NCBI RefSeq assembly: GCF_003597395.2
Contig: NC_133770.1
Span: 85,309,432 to 85,373,431 of the forward strand
Length of the DNA stretch: 64,000 bases
Source of the DNA: Chelonoidis abingdonii
Taxonomy: Eukaryota; Chordata; Testudines; Testudinidae
Direction: 5' to 3'
In this document: piece after piece, positions 13,003 through 24,275 of the stretch
Layout of the letters: every line of letters starts with the position of its first letter
Numbering within the stretch: the first letter of the stretch is position 1
The notes under the pieces: generated by a model
Told to the model about the DNA's origin: nothing
Database searches by the model: none
The model's input: only the letters and a program-made list of their open reading frames with translations
Made by a program: the position numbers and the translations under genes

Positions 13003-13106
13003 ATTGGAACGGACGTGAACATATCTTGAAGAACAACAGTTACGAGAAGGTGAGTAACTGTTTTTTCTTCTTCAAGTGCTTGTTCACATCAATTCCAATC
13101 AGGTGA
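13003..13106. repeat. DIRS internal complementary region
   Basis: Two abutting parts. 13003-13063 is the inverted complement of the outer right terminal repeat (12041-12100; shared GAACAACAGTTACGAGAAGG). 13066-13106 is the inverted complement of the outer left terminal repeat (17265-17306; shared GTGCTTGTTCAC and ATTCCAATCAGGTGA). In DIRS biology this region guides joining of the two ends during circle formation. Confidence 0.8.
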
Positions 13107-13496
13107 CTCCCAAGCTCTACCCCGGAGGTGGGATCAGAGTCAAAGAATCGCTGATTGGAGCGCCGCTCTGCTGACTGCTGCATCATCTCTGGCGTGCTGG
13201 GTGATAGCATAGTGAGTGATAAACATATGTACCGATGACCAACTTGCTGCTCTACAGACCTCCTGTATCAGGACCTGGGCCAGGAAAGCAGCTGATGAGG
13301 TTTGTTCCCTTGTGGAATGTGCCATAATAGCAGGGGGTGGGACCTTGGCCAACTTATAACAGATATAACCTGTCTAGGCCCTTGAGGAAATGCCCTACCA
13401 TAGGGTTGGCGAATACAGAACATCTAGATGCTCCCAGATGGAAGGCTGAGATAGCAGCGAGGTGTACCTTAACTGATGGTGCTGCCAGGTCTTGTT

Positions 13497-13689
13497 AAGT
13501 ATCAGAGGGGTAGCCGTGTTAGTCTGGATCTGTAAGAGCAGCAAAGAATCCTGTGGCACCTTATAGACTTAACAGACGTTTTGGAGCATGAGCTTTCGTG
13601 GGTGACTACCCACTTCGTCAGATGCATGTGAGCACGAAAGCTCATGCTTCAAAACGTCTGTTAGTCTATAAGGTGCCACAGGATTCTTT
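13497..13689. repeat. Fold-back element with 12-bp TSD and hammerhead-like core
   Basis: Inserted in the DIRS recombinase ORF and flanked by a perfect 12-bp duplication CCAGGTCTTGTT (13485-13496 and 13690-13701). The arms (about 13540-13600 against 13632-13689) form an almost perfect inverted repeat sharing AGCATGAGCTTTCGTG and AGGTGCCACAGGATTCTTT. On the minus strand, 13584-13621 matches a hammerhead ribozyme core (details under findings). The second arm starts inside stem II, so only one full core is present. Confidence 0.8.
13584..13621 (-). ncRNA. Hammerhead ribozyme-like core
   Basis: Read 5' to 3' on the minus strand: CTGACGA (fits CUGANGA; 13615-13621), A, stem II GTGGGT / ACCCAC with a 4-nt loop (13598-13613), GAAA (13594-13597), then stem III with A-GC pairing GC-U around loop TCAT, and C at the cleavage position (13584). 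Every conserved core residue is present. Stem I is the weak point: the sequence before CTGACGA does not obviously pair with the sequence after the predicted cut, so activity is uncertain. Confidence 0.6.
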
Positions 13690-13884
13690 CCAGGTCTTGT
13701 TGTTTCAGGTGTAGGAGAAACTCCAGAATGAGTGGTACAGGCACCTGGAGTGGACGTGTGTAATTCTAGGCACACCAGCAAGTGAACCTCTTCCACTTAG
13801 TTAGATAAGTGACCCTGGTGGATGGTTTCCTGCTGCCTAGTAGGGCCTCCCTCAATGGTCCTGAGAACAGGAGCTCCATCACGT

Positions 13885-15103
13885 TTAACCATAAAGCTTC
13901 CAGGCCATAAGATGGAGGGACTGGAGGTTTGGGTGATGAAGGCAACCATGGTCCTGTGTGATCAGATCGGGAAAGAGCTGTAATACTATCACGCTGTCCA
14001 CTGACAGCTCCAGAAGCGTGGTGTAACAATGCTGATGGGGCCACGCTGGGGTCAGCAGGATTACCTTTGCCTTGTCTCTGCAGATTTTGAGCAGCACCTT
14101 GTGCATGAGTGGGAACGGTGGGAAGGCAAACATGAGGCGGTCTCTCCAGAGTAGCAAGAACGTGTCTGAGATCAAATCCAGACTGTGTTTCTGGAAGGAG
14201 AAGAATGTTGGGCACTTTCTGTTGCTCTGGATGGCAAACAAATCAAGTTGGGGAAATCCCCACCTTTGGAAGATGAAATGTATGACATCTGAACCACTTG
14301 TCATTGTAGAAGGACCTGCTGACGTAGTCTGCTACTTCGTTCTGCATGCCTGGGAGATCGGATGCCCCCAGATGAATGGGCTGGGCTATGCACAACTCCC
14401 ACAGCTGGAGGGCTTCCCAACATAGGGGAGAGGACTAGGATCCACCCTGCTTGTTGATGTAAAACATGTCTGTCGTGTTGTCTGTCATCACTGCCATGTA
14501 TTGGCTTTGCAGTAGGGCCCAGAAAGTTTGGCATACCAGTCGCACCACTCTGAGGCTCCCTGATACTGATATGGAGTAAGAGCTTGTTCTCTGACCATGG
14601 TCCCTGTGTTCGGAGATCTCCCAGATGTGCCCCCCAACCTAGCGCTGACATGTCCGTTACCAGGGACAAGGAGGGCTGCTGAGGGGAACTCCTGTCCACA
14701 CCATCCAAGGGTCAAGCCATCAATGGAGGGACCCGATTACTTGCTGTGGCACTATCATCGCTGAGTCCAGGCTGTTGCGCCCCAGGCAATAGGCCAAAGC
14801 AAGCCACGCTTGGAGTGGCCTGAGCCTCAGCCTGGCATGCCGGACTACATAAGTGCAGGATGCCATGTGGCTGAGGAGACTCAGGCATCCCCTTGCTGTA
14901 GTGGTCGGATACCATCTGAAGTTTTGAATAATGTCTGTAATGGCTTGGAATCGGGTCTCTGGCAGGAACGCCCTTGCCAGTACCAAGTCCAGCACCACCC
15001 CGATGAATTCTATTCTTTGGGTCGGTGACAAGGTTGACTTGTTCACACTGAGGAGTCGTCCCAGTCCCTGGCAGTTGGCAGAATTGAGGCCGGGGTCTGC
15101 CAC
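13885..15103 (-). pseudogene. DIRS reverse transcriptase / RNase H (broken)
   Basis: Minus-strand pieces in shifting frames. 14720-15103 is the C-terminal end of the RT domain: KSTLSPTQRIEFIGVVLD and LLSHMASCTYVVRHARLRLR are typical of DIRS RT. 14301-14708 is RNase H with the opening DMSALGWGAHLGDLRTQG. 13885-14304 is the downstream region with IFQRWGFPQLDLFA and LITQDHGCLHHPNLQSLHL. The RT palm with its catalytic YxDD box is absent; gag-like text runs almost directly into the end of RT. Non-functional. Confidence 0.8.
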
Positions 15104-16809
15104 AGGGTCTTTATGTTGTTTTGAACAGTCTTGATCAAAGGCAGAGCTACCTGTGATGGACCTTTGGGAATGAAAATATCCACCATGGGGTCCTCAGCCT
15201 CGACCACCTCCTGCACTTGCAACCCTATGTTGAGAGTGATTCGCCTAAAAGAGGTCCTGATGTGCCCTATGGTCAATTGGAGGAGGGCCCAAAGCTCACA
15301 CCCCTGTCACAGCTTCATCAGAGGAAGGAGACAAGGTGGCCAAAGGAGGTACCGGGTCCTCCTGCCCCTGGGGCAGCTACAGCTGGGGTGGCTGTAGCCT
15401 GACTCTGCAGCTGGTCCTGTGTTGGAGTTGCCTCAGCTGCAACTGGAGTTTGAAGGGGCAGTTGAGACAGAGTGGCCTCGGATCTCCCAGGCGAAGGCCT
15501 GTCCCTGGGAGAGTTGGGTGGCCAGTGTTCTGAGGCTACCAATTTTGACCCCCTTGAAAAGGTGTCCTGAGTCTGGGGGTAAGCCCAGGAGGTCCAAAAG
15601 GGCCATTGTGCCAGCAGCTGCCAATGCAGATGCCAGGTCAGCGACGCTCTCCTTTGTTGCCTCTCAGACCTATGTCGACTGTGCCTCGAGTAGAACGAGA
15701 TGGCATCAGACTCTGAGGAAGCGGAACCTGGTCATGACGACCATGGCTGTGCCGAGGGCCTATGCACCAATGACTGGTGCCATGATGAGGTGGGGCATCG
15801 GTGCTGGGATGACCTCACTGGGGCCGGTGCCTGAGATCTGGCGATGGAGACCGGTAATGAGTGTCTGATGCCGGCGATTGAGGACGAAGGTCCAGTGCCA
15901 TGGGTTGGTGCCGGTCGTCTGTTTGCACCAGGGATCAATGCTGGTCCGGCCTCGGTGTCGGGAAGAGGGAGCATCGCGTCGCCGTGCCGTAGGTGCTCTC
16001 GTGGGGCTCGGTGCCCGGAAGTGGTGCCACGACAAAGGCGACCAAGAGCAATGCTGGGTATGGTGCCAAGCCAGGCACTGTGAGTGCTGCATCATAGCAG
16101 GCTTGCCTCTAGACAGTACTGGTCTTATCGGCACCAGAGGCTTGTCCCTGAGAACCGGGAGCTGTGCAGCCATCATCTTGATCAGGTCTCTGGCAGCTTC
16201 AAAAGTGTCCGAGGTGGAGGGTGGCTCTAACATCTCTACCTCACACTGCTCTGCCAGAGGGTCGCTATGTGCTGGACTCAACGGTGCCTCTGGGGCACCG
16301 AAGTCAACGGCACCAACTCGTGCCCACTTTGCCCTGGATTGTTTCTAGGGTGCGCCCATGCATCCCCTGACAGTCCCGCAGTTTTTGGGGCCAGTGACAC
16401 CTCCTTTCAGCCTTCTTAAGTCACTTGTCCAGCACCGTGGAAGTTGAGCAGTGCTAGGCCGCTATTCCTGGCTGTGGTGCCAGGGAGCGCCAGTACCGTG
16501 GGTCTCTTGCGCTAGAGTCCTTCCTTGGTGCTGTGTCACATATGGATGCCCGAGCACTCCGTACGGACACGCTTGGTGCCAATCTTGGCAGTCCGCAGCT
16601 GGCTGTGGGTGGAGAGTAGATTCCACTAAAAGTTGTTTTAGGTGGAAATCATGGTTCTTCTTGGTTCTTGGCCGAAAAGCCCTGCAGATTTTGCACCTCT
16701 CTGTTTGGTGCGCCTCTCCCAGACACTTTAAGCAAGAGTCGTAGGGGTCACTGATGGGCACAGGCTTATTGCACGCACTGCAGGGCTTAAAGCCTTGGGC
16801 TCGTGGCAT
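15043..16809 (-). pseudogene. DIRS gag-like ORF (broken)
   Basis: Starts at about 16809 on the minus strand with a Cys/His-rich region: CSACNK, then SCLKCLGEAH and CKICRAF (zinc-finger-like spacing, residues about 10-45), then a Ser/Pro/Arg-rich linker in several frames, and ends with a segment containing LIKTVQNNIKTLWQTPAS (about 15070-15140), typical of the end of vertebrate DIRS gag. At least three frame changes separate the pieces. Confidence 0.7.
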
Positions 16810-16824
16810 GCCCCAGAGCCCAAG

Positions 16825-16961
<137 letters not shown>

Positions 16962-17109
16962 GGGATTGGGGAGAGACCCTGCTCCCAACCTACTATCTAA
17001 ACTATCTATACAACTATGAACTAAATTAACTGTAACACTACCTTGAAACTCGAATGACTAACAGGAGAACACTAAGGGAGCACCTGCTGAGCAAGTGGCC
17101 ACTGTTCCA

Positions 17110-17306
17110 ACAGCCATCACAGATGGTAAGAACGAACTGAAGGGGGGTCGAGTTGGGAGGATCATATATCCAGCGTCAGGAAGGTGCCACTCCAGGGGCC
17201 TCCACAGCTGATCTGATGGGAGCTACTAAGGAAAAACTTTCCGATGTCCGTGCATGCGAGCACGCTCACCTGATTGGAATTGACGTGAACAAGCACTCGA
17301 AGAAGG
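17110..17306. repeat. DIRS left inverted terminal repeat
   Basis: Reverse complement matches 12037-12255 with scattered differences. The outer 40 bases (17265-17306) also match the second half of the internal complementary region. Confidence 0.8.
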
Positions 17307-18311
17307 ACAGAGCAGTTTCTACCACTAGGTCATACAAACCATACGCTGTAATAGTAGAGTGCCAGCTCTTCTATTGTTAAGGTAGGAAATTGCTTTCTAT
17401 TTAAAAGCGATCCGGATGTTTAAATATTTCATGGTCTGGCTCTAGGATTTACTTTTTCATCTACAAGTACTATTTACTGCAGATTATTCAGCCATTCAGG
17501 GGTAGATTTCAGGTTGAAGAAGTTCTTGAAAGAACAGTGAACCCCACTTAAATAAGGACTAGGAAGTAGGAATAGGATAGCATTGCATTATCTGTCTAAA
17601 AACAAAAAAAGCGGCAACTGTTTAAAATGGCTACTCAGAGAGGTGGAAGTGGGGACAGGGAAAATCAGACATAGGAATAATCCATGCACAGACATATTAA
17701 AAGACCTGGGGCCCGATTTTATTGCAGTGGGGCAGGATCAAGCTTGAACAGCATTTTGGGTGGGTTCAAATAATTTCAAGTGCAAGGGGGAGTGTGCATT
17801 ACTTTATCGTAACAGTTACATCTACAAGAAAGTAAAACTTTAGCACAAGTGCAACGTAAGACAATTCTATGAAGCACCCGAGAGCAGGATTACTGTATAT
17901 TTCAATACCCGCTTTGATCATAAGAGGACTCAGGCACCAGAATGGAGTAAGCGAATGGCTCAAAGTGTACGTCAACTGCTAGGTCTAATACGACCTACGA
18001 CAATGGCCCTTCAGTCTCCCTAGATAGTATATTACTAGTGATTTGCAAGTCGGTTTTTTTAAAATGATGATATATCATTTGTTTAACTGACTAACCATAT
18101 AAAAAGGTGGATACTAACCCCCATCTCCCAAAAAACCCCACCATCACACACACATACGTTCAGCACTAACATCCTAATCATATTTGGTTCTTACAAGCCA
18201 AAGTCAACCCCTGGTGTAATGAAGTGCAGCTCCCATTGGCTTCAAAGGGATTTACCAGTACTTCAGGGCTGATTTAGTTCTTATTCCTTTACAAACATTA
18301 ACTAACTGAAC

Positions 18312-18462
18312 TATACATTTCCCCTGAGAGATAGGTGAATATTACATCAATTTTGCAGATGGTGTTAAGTGACTTACCCAAGGACACAGAGGAAGTCAGT
18401 GGCAGAAGGAAAGGAAGAGGTCAGGAGTTCCTAGCACCCAGTCCCATGCTCATTCCACTAGT
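18312..18462. repeat. MIR / CORE-SINE relic
   Basis: Contains GTTAAGTGACTTACCCAAGG and ACAGAGGAAGTCAGTGGCAG, close to the MIR consensus as I know it. Old and degraded. Confidence 0.7.
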
Positions 18463-18540
18463 CCATACACCCACACTATTTTGAAGGTTGAATTAGTGGG
18501 GTTTCGAGTAGGTTTACTTAGCTGTTTACTGTGTTCTTAC

Positions 18541-18671
18541 TTGTGGTAATCTCTGACGCAGTAGATTTTGTTCTCAGTGTCTACAGTGAATGGCACTCCA
18601 TCCAGACATTCATTACAGATCACACAACGGAAGCAGCCTGGATGGTATGATTTCCCTAGAGCCTGCAGGAT
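18541..18671 (-). CDS. LIMD1: LIMD1 coding exon, body of LIM2
   Basis: 131 bp: 43 codons plus the first two bases of a Lys codon. Acceptor TTGCAG at 18672-18677, donor GTAAGAAC at 18533-18540. Encodes [19 protein letters not shown] and [11 protein letters not shown], carrying the remaining six LIM2 zinc ligands (H, C, C, C, then C and D of YCVRD). All LIM2 ligands are intact across this exon and the previous one. A LINE begins within about 35 bp of its splice acceptor (see findings). Confidence 0.95.
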
Positions 18672-18704
18672 CTGCAATAAACCAGAGACAGAAGAGAGCT
18701 CATG

Positions 18705-21655
18705 GACAGGCATTAAAAGATGAGAGTACAGCAGTAGGAGCATACTTCCGACCACCTGGCCAGAATGGTGATGGTGACTGTGAAATGCTAAGGGACATTA
18801 GAGAGGCTACAAAAACAGAAAACCCAATAATAATGGGGAATTTCAATTATCCTCGTAGTCACAGGGTACACGTCACCTCAGGATGAGCTGCGGAAATAAA
18901 ATTTCTAAACACCATTAATGACTATTTCTTGGAGCAGCTAGTCCTGGAACCTGCAGGGGGAGAGGCAATTCCTGATTTCATCTTAAGTGGCACACAGAAT
19001 CTGATCCAAGAGGTGAATATAGCTGAACAGCTGAGTAACAGCGACCATAATGTAATTCAATTTAATATCTTTGTAGGGGGAAATACCAAAGAAACCCACC
19101 ACAGTAGCATTTAACTTCAAAAAGGGGAACTAGAAAAAAATGAAGAAGCTAGTTAAACAGAAATTAAAAGAAATAGTCACAAGAGTGAAATGCCTGCATG
19201 TGGTATGGAAACTTTTAAAAAATACCATAAGAAAGGCTCAAATTAAATGTATAACCCAAATTAAAAAAAAAAATACAACCAATAAGAAGGTCAAAAATGC
19301 CATCATGGATAAACAGAGCAAAAGAGGTGTTTACAGGGGAGAAAAAATACTTTTAAAAATTGGAAATCACATCCTGCTGAGGAAAACAGAAAGGAACATA
19401 AACTCTCGCAAATCAAGTATAATTAGGCAGGCCAAAAAAGAATTTGAAGAGCAACTACCAAAAAACACAAAAACTAAACAGAATTTTTTTTTTTAAAAAG
19501 TACATCAGAAACAGGAAGCCTTCCAAACAAGCTGGATGGCCACTGGACGACTGAGATACTAAAGGAGCATTTAAGGAAGACAAGGCCGTTGTGGAGAAGC
19601 TAAATGAATTCTTCACATCGGTCTTCACTGCAAAGGATGTGAGGAAGATACCCACATCAGAGTTATCCTTTTTAGCGGACAAAATCTGAACTACTGCCCC
19701 ACACTGATGCATAAATAGAAGAGATTTTGAACAAATTAATAAATTAAACAGCAATAAGTCACCAGGTGATATTCACTCAAGAGTTCTGACGGAACTCAAA
19801 TGTGAAACTGCTAACTACCAACCGTTGGTGTAACCTATTGCTTAAATCAGCCTTTGCATCAGATGACTGGAGAATAGCTAATGTAATGCCAATTTTTAAA
19901 AACAGGCTCCAGAGGCAATCCTGGCAATTATAGGCAGGTAAGCCTAACTTCAGTACCAGGCAAATTGATTGAAACTATAATAAAAAACAGAAATGTCAAA
20001 CAGAGATGAACTCTACATTGGGGAAGGATTAACATGGCTTCTGTAAAGGGAAATCCTCACCAATCTATTAGAATTTTTTAATGGTGTCAAACATGTGGAC
20101 AAGGGAAATAGTGTACTTGGAATTTTAGAACGCTTTTGACAAGATCCCTCACCAAAGGCTCTTAAGCCAACTAAGCAATTACGTGGTAAGGGGAAGGTCC
20201 TTTCATGGATCAGTAACTGGTTAAAAGATAGGAAACAAAGGGTAGGAATAAATGGCTAAGTTTTTTAATGGAGAAAAGTAAATAGCAGACTCCCCCCGCA
20301 CCAAAGAAACTGTACTGGGACCAGTTCTGTTCAACATATTCATGGAGATAGGGGTAAACCCCAAAGATGGCAAAGATTGCAGATGATATAAAATTACTCA
20401 AGATAGTTAAGTCTAAAGCAGGGGCAGCTCCAGGCACCAGCACACCAAGCGTGTGCCTGGGGTGGCAAGCTATGGGGGGGCGCTCTGCCGGTCGCCGTAA
20501 GGACGGCAGGCAGGCTGCCTTCAGCAGCCTGCCTGCAGAGGGTCCGCTGGTCCCACGGACCTCCCCCAGGCGTGCCGCCAAATCCACAGAACCAGGGACC
20601 TCCCGCAGGCAGGCCGCCAAAGGCAGCCTGCCTGCAGTGCTTGGGGTAGCAAAATCCCTAGAGCTGCCCCTGGTCTAAAGCAGGCTATGAAGAGTTACAA
20701 AGCGACCTCACAAAACTGGGCAACAGGGCAACAAAATGGCAGATGAAATTCAGTGTTGATAAATACAAAGTAATGCACATTGGAAAACATAATCACAATT
20801 ATACATACAAAATGATGGGGTCTAAATTATCTGTTACTACTCAAGAGAGATCTTGGAGTAACTGTGGATAGTTCTCTGAAAACATCTGCTCAACGTGCAC
20901 TGGTAGCCGAAATAGCTAATAAAATGTTAGGCACTATTATGAAAGGGATAGAAAATATAATGCCACTATATAAATCCATGGTGCGTCCACACCTGGAATA
21001 CTGAGTACAGTTCTGGTCGCCCTAGCTCAAAAAGCCTATTTTGGAATTGGAAAAAGTACAGAGAAGGGCAACAAAAATGATTAGGGGTATGGAACCACTT
21101 CCATATGAACAGACATTAAAGAGTCTGGGGCAGTTCATCTTAGAAAAGAGATAACTAAGAGGGGATAAAAGAGAGGTCTACAAAATTACAACTAGTGTGG
21201 AGAAAGTGAATAGTGAAGTGTTATTTACCCCTTCACATAACCCAAGAACCAGACGTCACCCAATGAAATTAACAGGCAGCAGGTTTAAAACAAACAAAAG
21301 GAAGTACTTCTTCACGCAACACACATTCACCCTGTGGAACTCATTGCCAGGGGATGTTGTGAAGTCCAAAAGTATAACTGAGTTAAAAAAAAAAAAATTA
21401 GATAAGTTAAGTTCATGGAGGATAGGTCCATCAACAGCGATTAGCCAAGTGGTCAGGGACGCAACCCTATGCCCTGGGTGTCCCTAAATTTCTGACTGCC
21501 AGACACTGGAACTGGATGACATAGGATGGATCACTGGATAAATTGCCCTGTTCTGTTCACTCTCTCTGAAGAATCTGGCACTGACCATTGTCAGAAAACA
21601 GGATATTGAGCTAGATGGACCATTGGTCTGACCCAGTATAGCCAATCTTATGTGC
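18705..21655 (+). mobile_element. CR1/L2-clade LINE, 5'-truncated, decayed
   Basis: Opposite in strand to LIMD1. From 5': endonuclease end with [10 protein letters not shown] and IIMGNFNYP (18740-18860) and NSDHNVIQFNIF (about 19040-19075); RT with [10 protein letters not shown] (about 20308-20340) and the catalytic box as IADDIKLL (about 20375-20400); then MHIGKHN, RPHLEY (about 20730-21000) and the C-terminal [18 protein letters not shown] end (21197-21400). The 3'UTR ends with GATGGACCATTGGTCTGACCC near 21620 and a TTATG tail. Several frameshifts and stops. A hAT MITE interrupts it at 20419-20672. Confidence 0.85.
20419..20672. mobile_element. hAT-type MITE, family 1, in the LINE
   Basis: 254 bp with ends CAGGGGCAGCTC / GAGCTGCCCCTG and a perfect 8-bp duplication GTCTAAAG (20411-20418, 20673-20680). 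GC-rich interior with repeated GCAGGCTGCC-like text. Same family as 51060-51322. Younger than the LINE it interrupts. Confidence 0.9.
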
Positions 21656-22448
21656 TTATGAAAATAATATACATTACATCAGACAATGGTGCAGTGTCAT
21701 CGGAAATACTATGTCCTGTTTTAGTAATTTAATTATAAGAATGATTTAGCAGAGATAGAAATGGTCTGTAGAAGAGAGCTGGGATCTACATATAGCAAGA
21801 AATTCCAAAGACCAGAATTATTTAGCAGGAAAGAAGAGCTGGCAGGGGCTAGATTTAGAGATTCAAAGTTACAAAAGTCAAAGGGGAAAAATGACTGATT
21901 TTTCCTTTAAACTCTGTCTGAAACCGTAAGGATATGGGGACACCGCCTAACTAAAGGACTGGAAATACAGAGCCAACAAAAGAAAATCTCTCTTTCTGCT
22001 CTACTGCGACAGGCTGAGACAAATGTAGCAAAGAGAGGACCAGCATATTAACACATACTATAGTCAGCCCTCAGCATGCCAATGCCCTACCTGCCCCCCA
22101 CTCAATGGGCTGCAGGGAGCCAGGCTCTCATACAATGGGTGTGGACAGGAACATCAATAAACTGCCACAGGAGTTCATAAAAAGTCAAAGTCAGTGTGTT
22201 TATAAATGTCCTGTTCTTCAAAGCAAAGTTCGTTTTGACCGGACACTGAAAACATGTCTGTGCAACAAACATGAACGGATGCTAGTTTTGCTTCCTGGCA
22301 ATGACAAATCAGAGGATTAGGGTTCTTTCGCTGTCATAAGTCATCACACCAGCTAGACTAACAGATCAGATGAGATGATCTTATATATAAAATTTCTTTT
22401 GCCCTGGAGACATCATTCAAAATGCTGTTTTCAAAAAGCATCACTTAC

Positions 22449-22511
22449 CATGTCCATTATCAAATGACCACAAATGAAACACCTGTCAGCTGACTGCTGG
22501 AAACCTGAATA
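22449..22511 (-). CDS. LIMD1: LIMD1 coding exon, LIM1-LIM2 linker and start of LIM2
   Basis: 63 bp, phase 0 at both ends (21 codons). Acceptor TTGCAG at 22512-22517, donor GTAAGTGA at 22441-22448. It encodes the short linker between LIM1 and LIM2 (YSGFQQSADR) and the first zinc pair of LIM2 (RCFICGH), ending in LIMDM. The YSGFQ linker is a hallmark of the Ajuba/LIMD1 subfamily. Confidence 0.93.
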
Positions 22512-24275
22512 CTGCAATGAGAAAAAATTGGCTTAACGTTTTACAAGGCTGGTTAATATACACACACAGGGTGATCTGCCTTACTCTGCTCAGCATTCCT
22601 TAATGAAGCAAAACTTCCTTTTCTTTAGTCTGAACAAATATTGGGTAGGCCCTCATTAAAATATCTCAAAGTTATAGGGTCAGATTTCCAAAGTCAAGAG
22701 GGTCTGCAAGTTCCCATAAATTAACACCGTAGTGTTAAGTTTATATTGAATTTAACGTAGGTGGGCAAATACCAGATGTGCACATCAAATCAGGGATCTA
22801 CTGGCAATGCATATGTGCTTATTTGACCATCATCATGTGTGCACAAATATCGGGTGCTTATTATGCATGTACATCTCGGATTTGTATGTACAAATTAGAT
22901 GTACACAGATAGAACCTGGCCTAACTTGAAAATCTGGCCCACAATCTCACTAGGTTAATAAATGTAAACTTGGAGGGCCAAATTCTACCTTCAGTTATGC
23001 TGGTATAAATGTGTTGTGAATACCACTGAAGTCAATGGACTGTCCCAGCTTAATGCTGGCACAATTCAGAACAGAATTTGGCTCAGAGGATTATTTTTGC
23101 CAAGAACTAAACATATGGACCTGATTCTCAATTACACTAATGCCACTTTTACACCACTGCCGCCAAATGTAATGGACATCCACTTTAAGGCTGCCTTACA
23201 CAGCGTGACTAGCAGAAAGGATGTTAGTATAAATGAGCATCAAGCCCACCAAGTATTTTTAATATATTTAATTAGACTGTACGTTTTGCAATGCCTGGAT
23301 TATTAACATCTATTGTTTTTAAATTCCATGAGAGAGAAATGGAAGGCTGACTCCTCTTCTCCCCAATAGCAATTGCTGGGGTTGATCAATAAGAGGGCAC
23401 TTTGGGGAAGAGGCGGAAAGCAGAATGAACTCACTCGCTCGCTAACTAACATTTAACTAACAACCAATAACCAACAAACTAACTCTCAAAACAACACAAA
23501 CAAAATACAAAATGAAACAAATCACCCTCCCAAAAATCTCAGTTAAACATCCGTAAACTAACGTTTCATTAACTTATTTTTTGTACTTTTTTTTTTCCTT
23601 TATGTGATGACTTCCCTTGTGTTTCCAAGAACTGGCTGTCTCTCTGCCTGGAGTCCAAGGTCATTTTTGTATTCTAAGGCTATTGCTGCATTTCTGTGCC
23701 ACCTGGATGCACCTACATAGGGACCACCAACCACTCCATACACAACCAGAGGGGCTGCTTCTAGAGCAATGCTGTTCACATAGTTCAGCCCAGGACCCAA
23801 AGTAAGGGTCTGGTCCAAAGCCCATTGACAGCAATAGACTTTGTAGCTGGCCCTAAGTGTGCCACTTCCACAGCCGTGTGAAAAAGCCGCAGAAGTCTTA
23901 ATGTTGTTTCAGGGTGTTGTTCTGCAGAGCACCTAAATCAGATACGTATTTAATAAATATTTTAAAGCACTCCTCGCCCTACTCTGTCCACAGTACATCA
24001 GGGTGGATCATCTCTCTCAGAAATGCCCAGTCAGAGAAAGTTGATAGGAAGAGAAAAATCTGTTCCCTCACTCATTTCTCTCTCTCCGTTTTTCATGCTC
24101 TCTTCCCCACCATATCTGAACACACAACCCAATCCCGTCCCGGTGAATGCTGCTTGTTGCCATTCTTTTGCTGAAATGTCAGTCGTTGGATTCTGTGAGT
24201 TGCTTGCGTTACAGTTTCTCTGAGTCACAGCATGCAAGTTGCAACGGGAGAGGCATAGGGCAGCAATGCACTCAC
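22512..24275 (-). other. LIMD1 intron between LIM1 and LIM2
   Basis: 1.8-kb intron with GT/AG ends on the minus strand. 22680-23110 has degraded amniote repeat text. Nothing else recognised. Confidence 0.9.

Larger units (their letters stand above)
13140..13884 (-). pseudogene. DIRS tyrosine recombinase (broken)
   Basis: Minus-strand remnants of the YR ORF. The amino-terminal part reads STRVTYLTKWKRFTCWC (about 13770-13830). After the nested element come VHLAAISAFHLGASRCSVFA-type text (about 13400-13485) and then the C-terminal catalytic part (13140-13352) with AHSTR, EVCRAASWSS and HYAI, consistent with the H-x-x-R and Tyr-bearing end of tyrosine recombinases. The central part with the first catalytic Arg is missing: text passes almost directly from the core-binding region to the C-terminal region. 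It is also interrupted by the insertion at 13497-13689. Non-functional. Confidence 0.75.
18672..22448 (-). other. LIMD1 intron within LIM2, hosting a LINE
   Basis: 3.8-kb intron with GT/AG ends on the minus strand. Most of it is the LINE at 18705-21655. 21656-22448 is AT-rich and unremarkable. Confidence 0.9.

Noticed and set aside
13066..13106. Stand-alone regulatory element near 13.1 kb
   Set aside because: Explained as the second half of the DIRS internal complementary region.
18590..18886. Plus-strand frame overlapping a LIMD1 exon
   Set aside because: The first third is the antisense of the LIMD1 exon; the rest is LINE endonuclease text. Not a gene.
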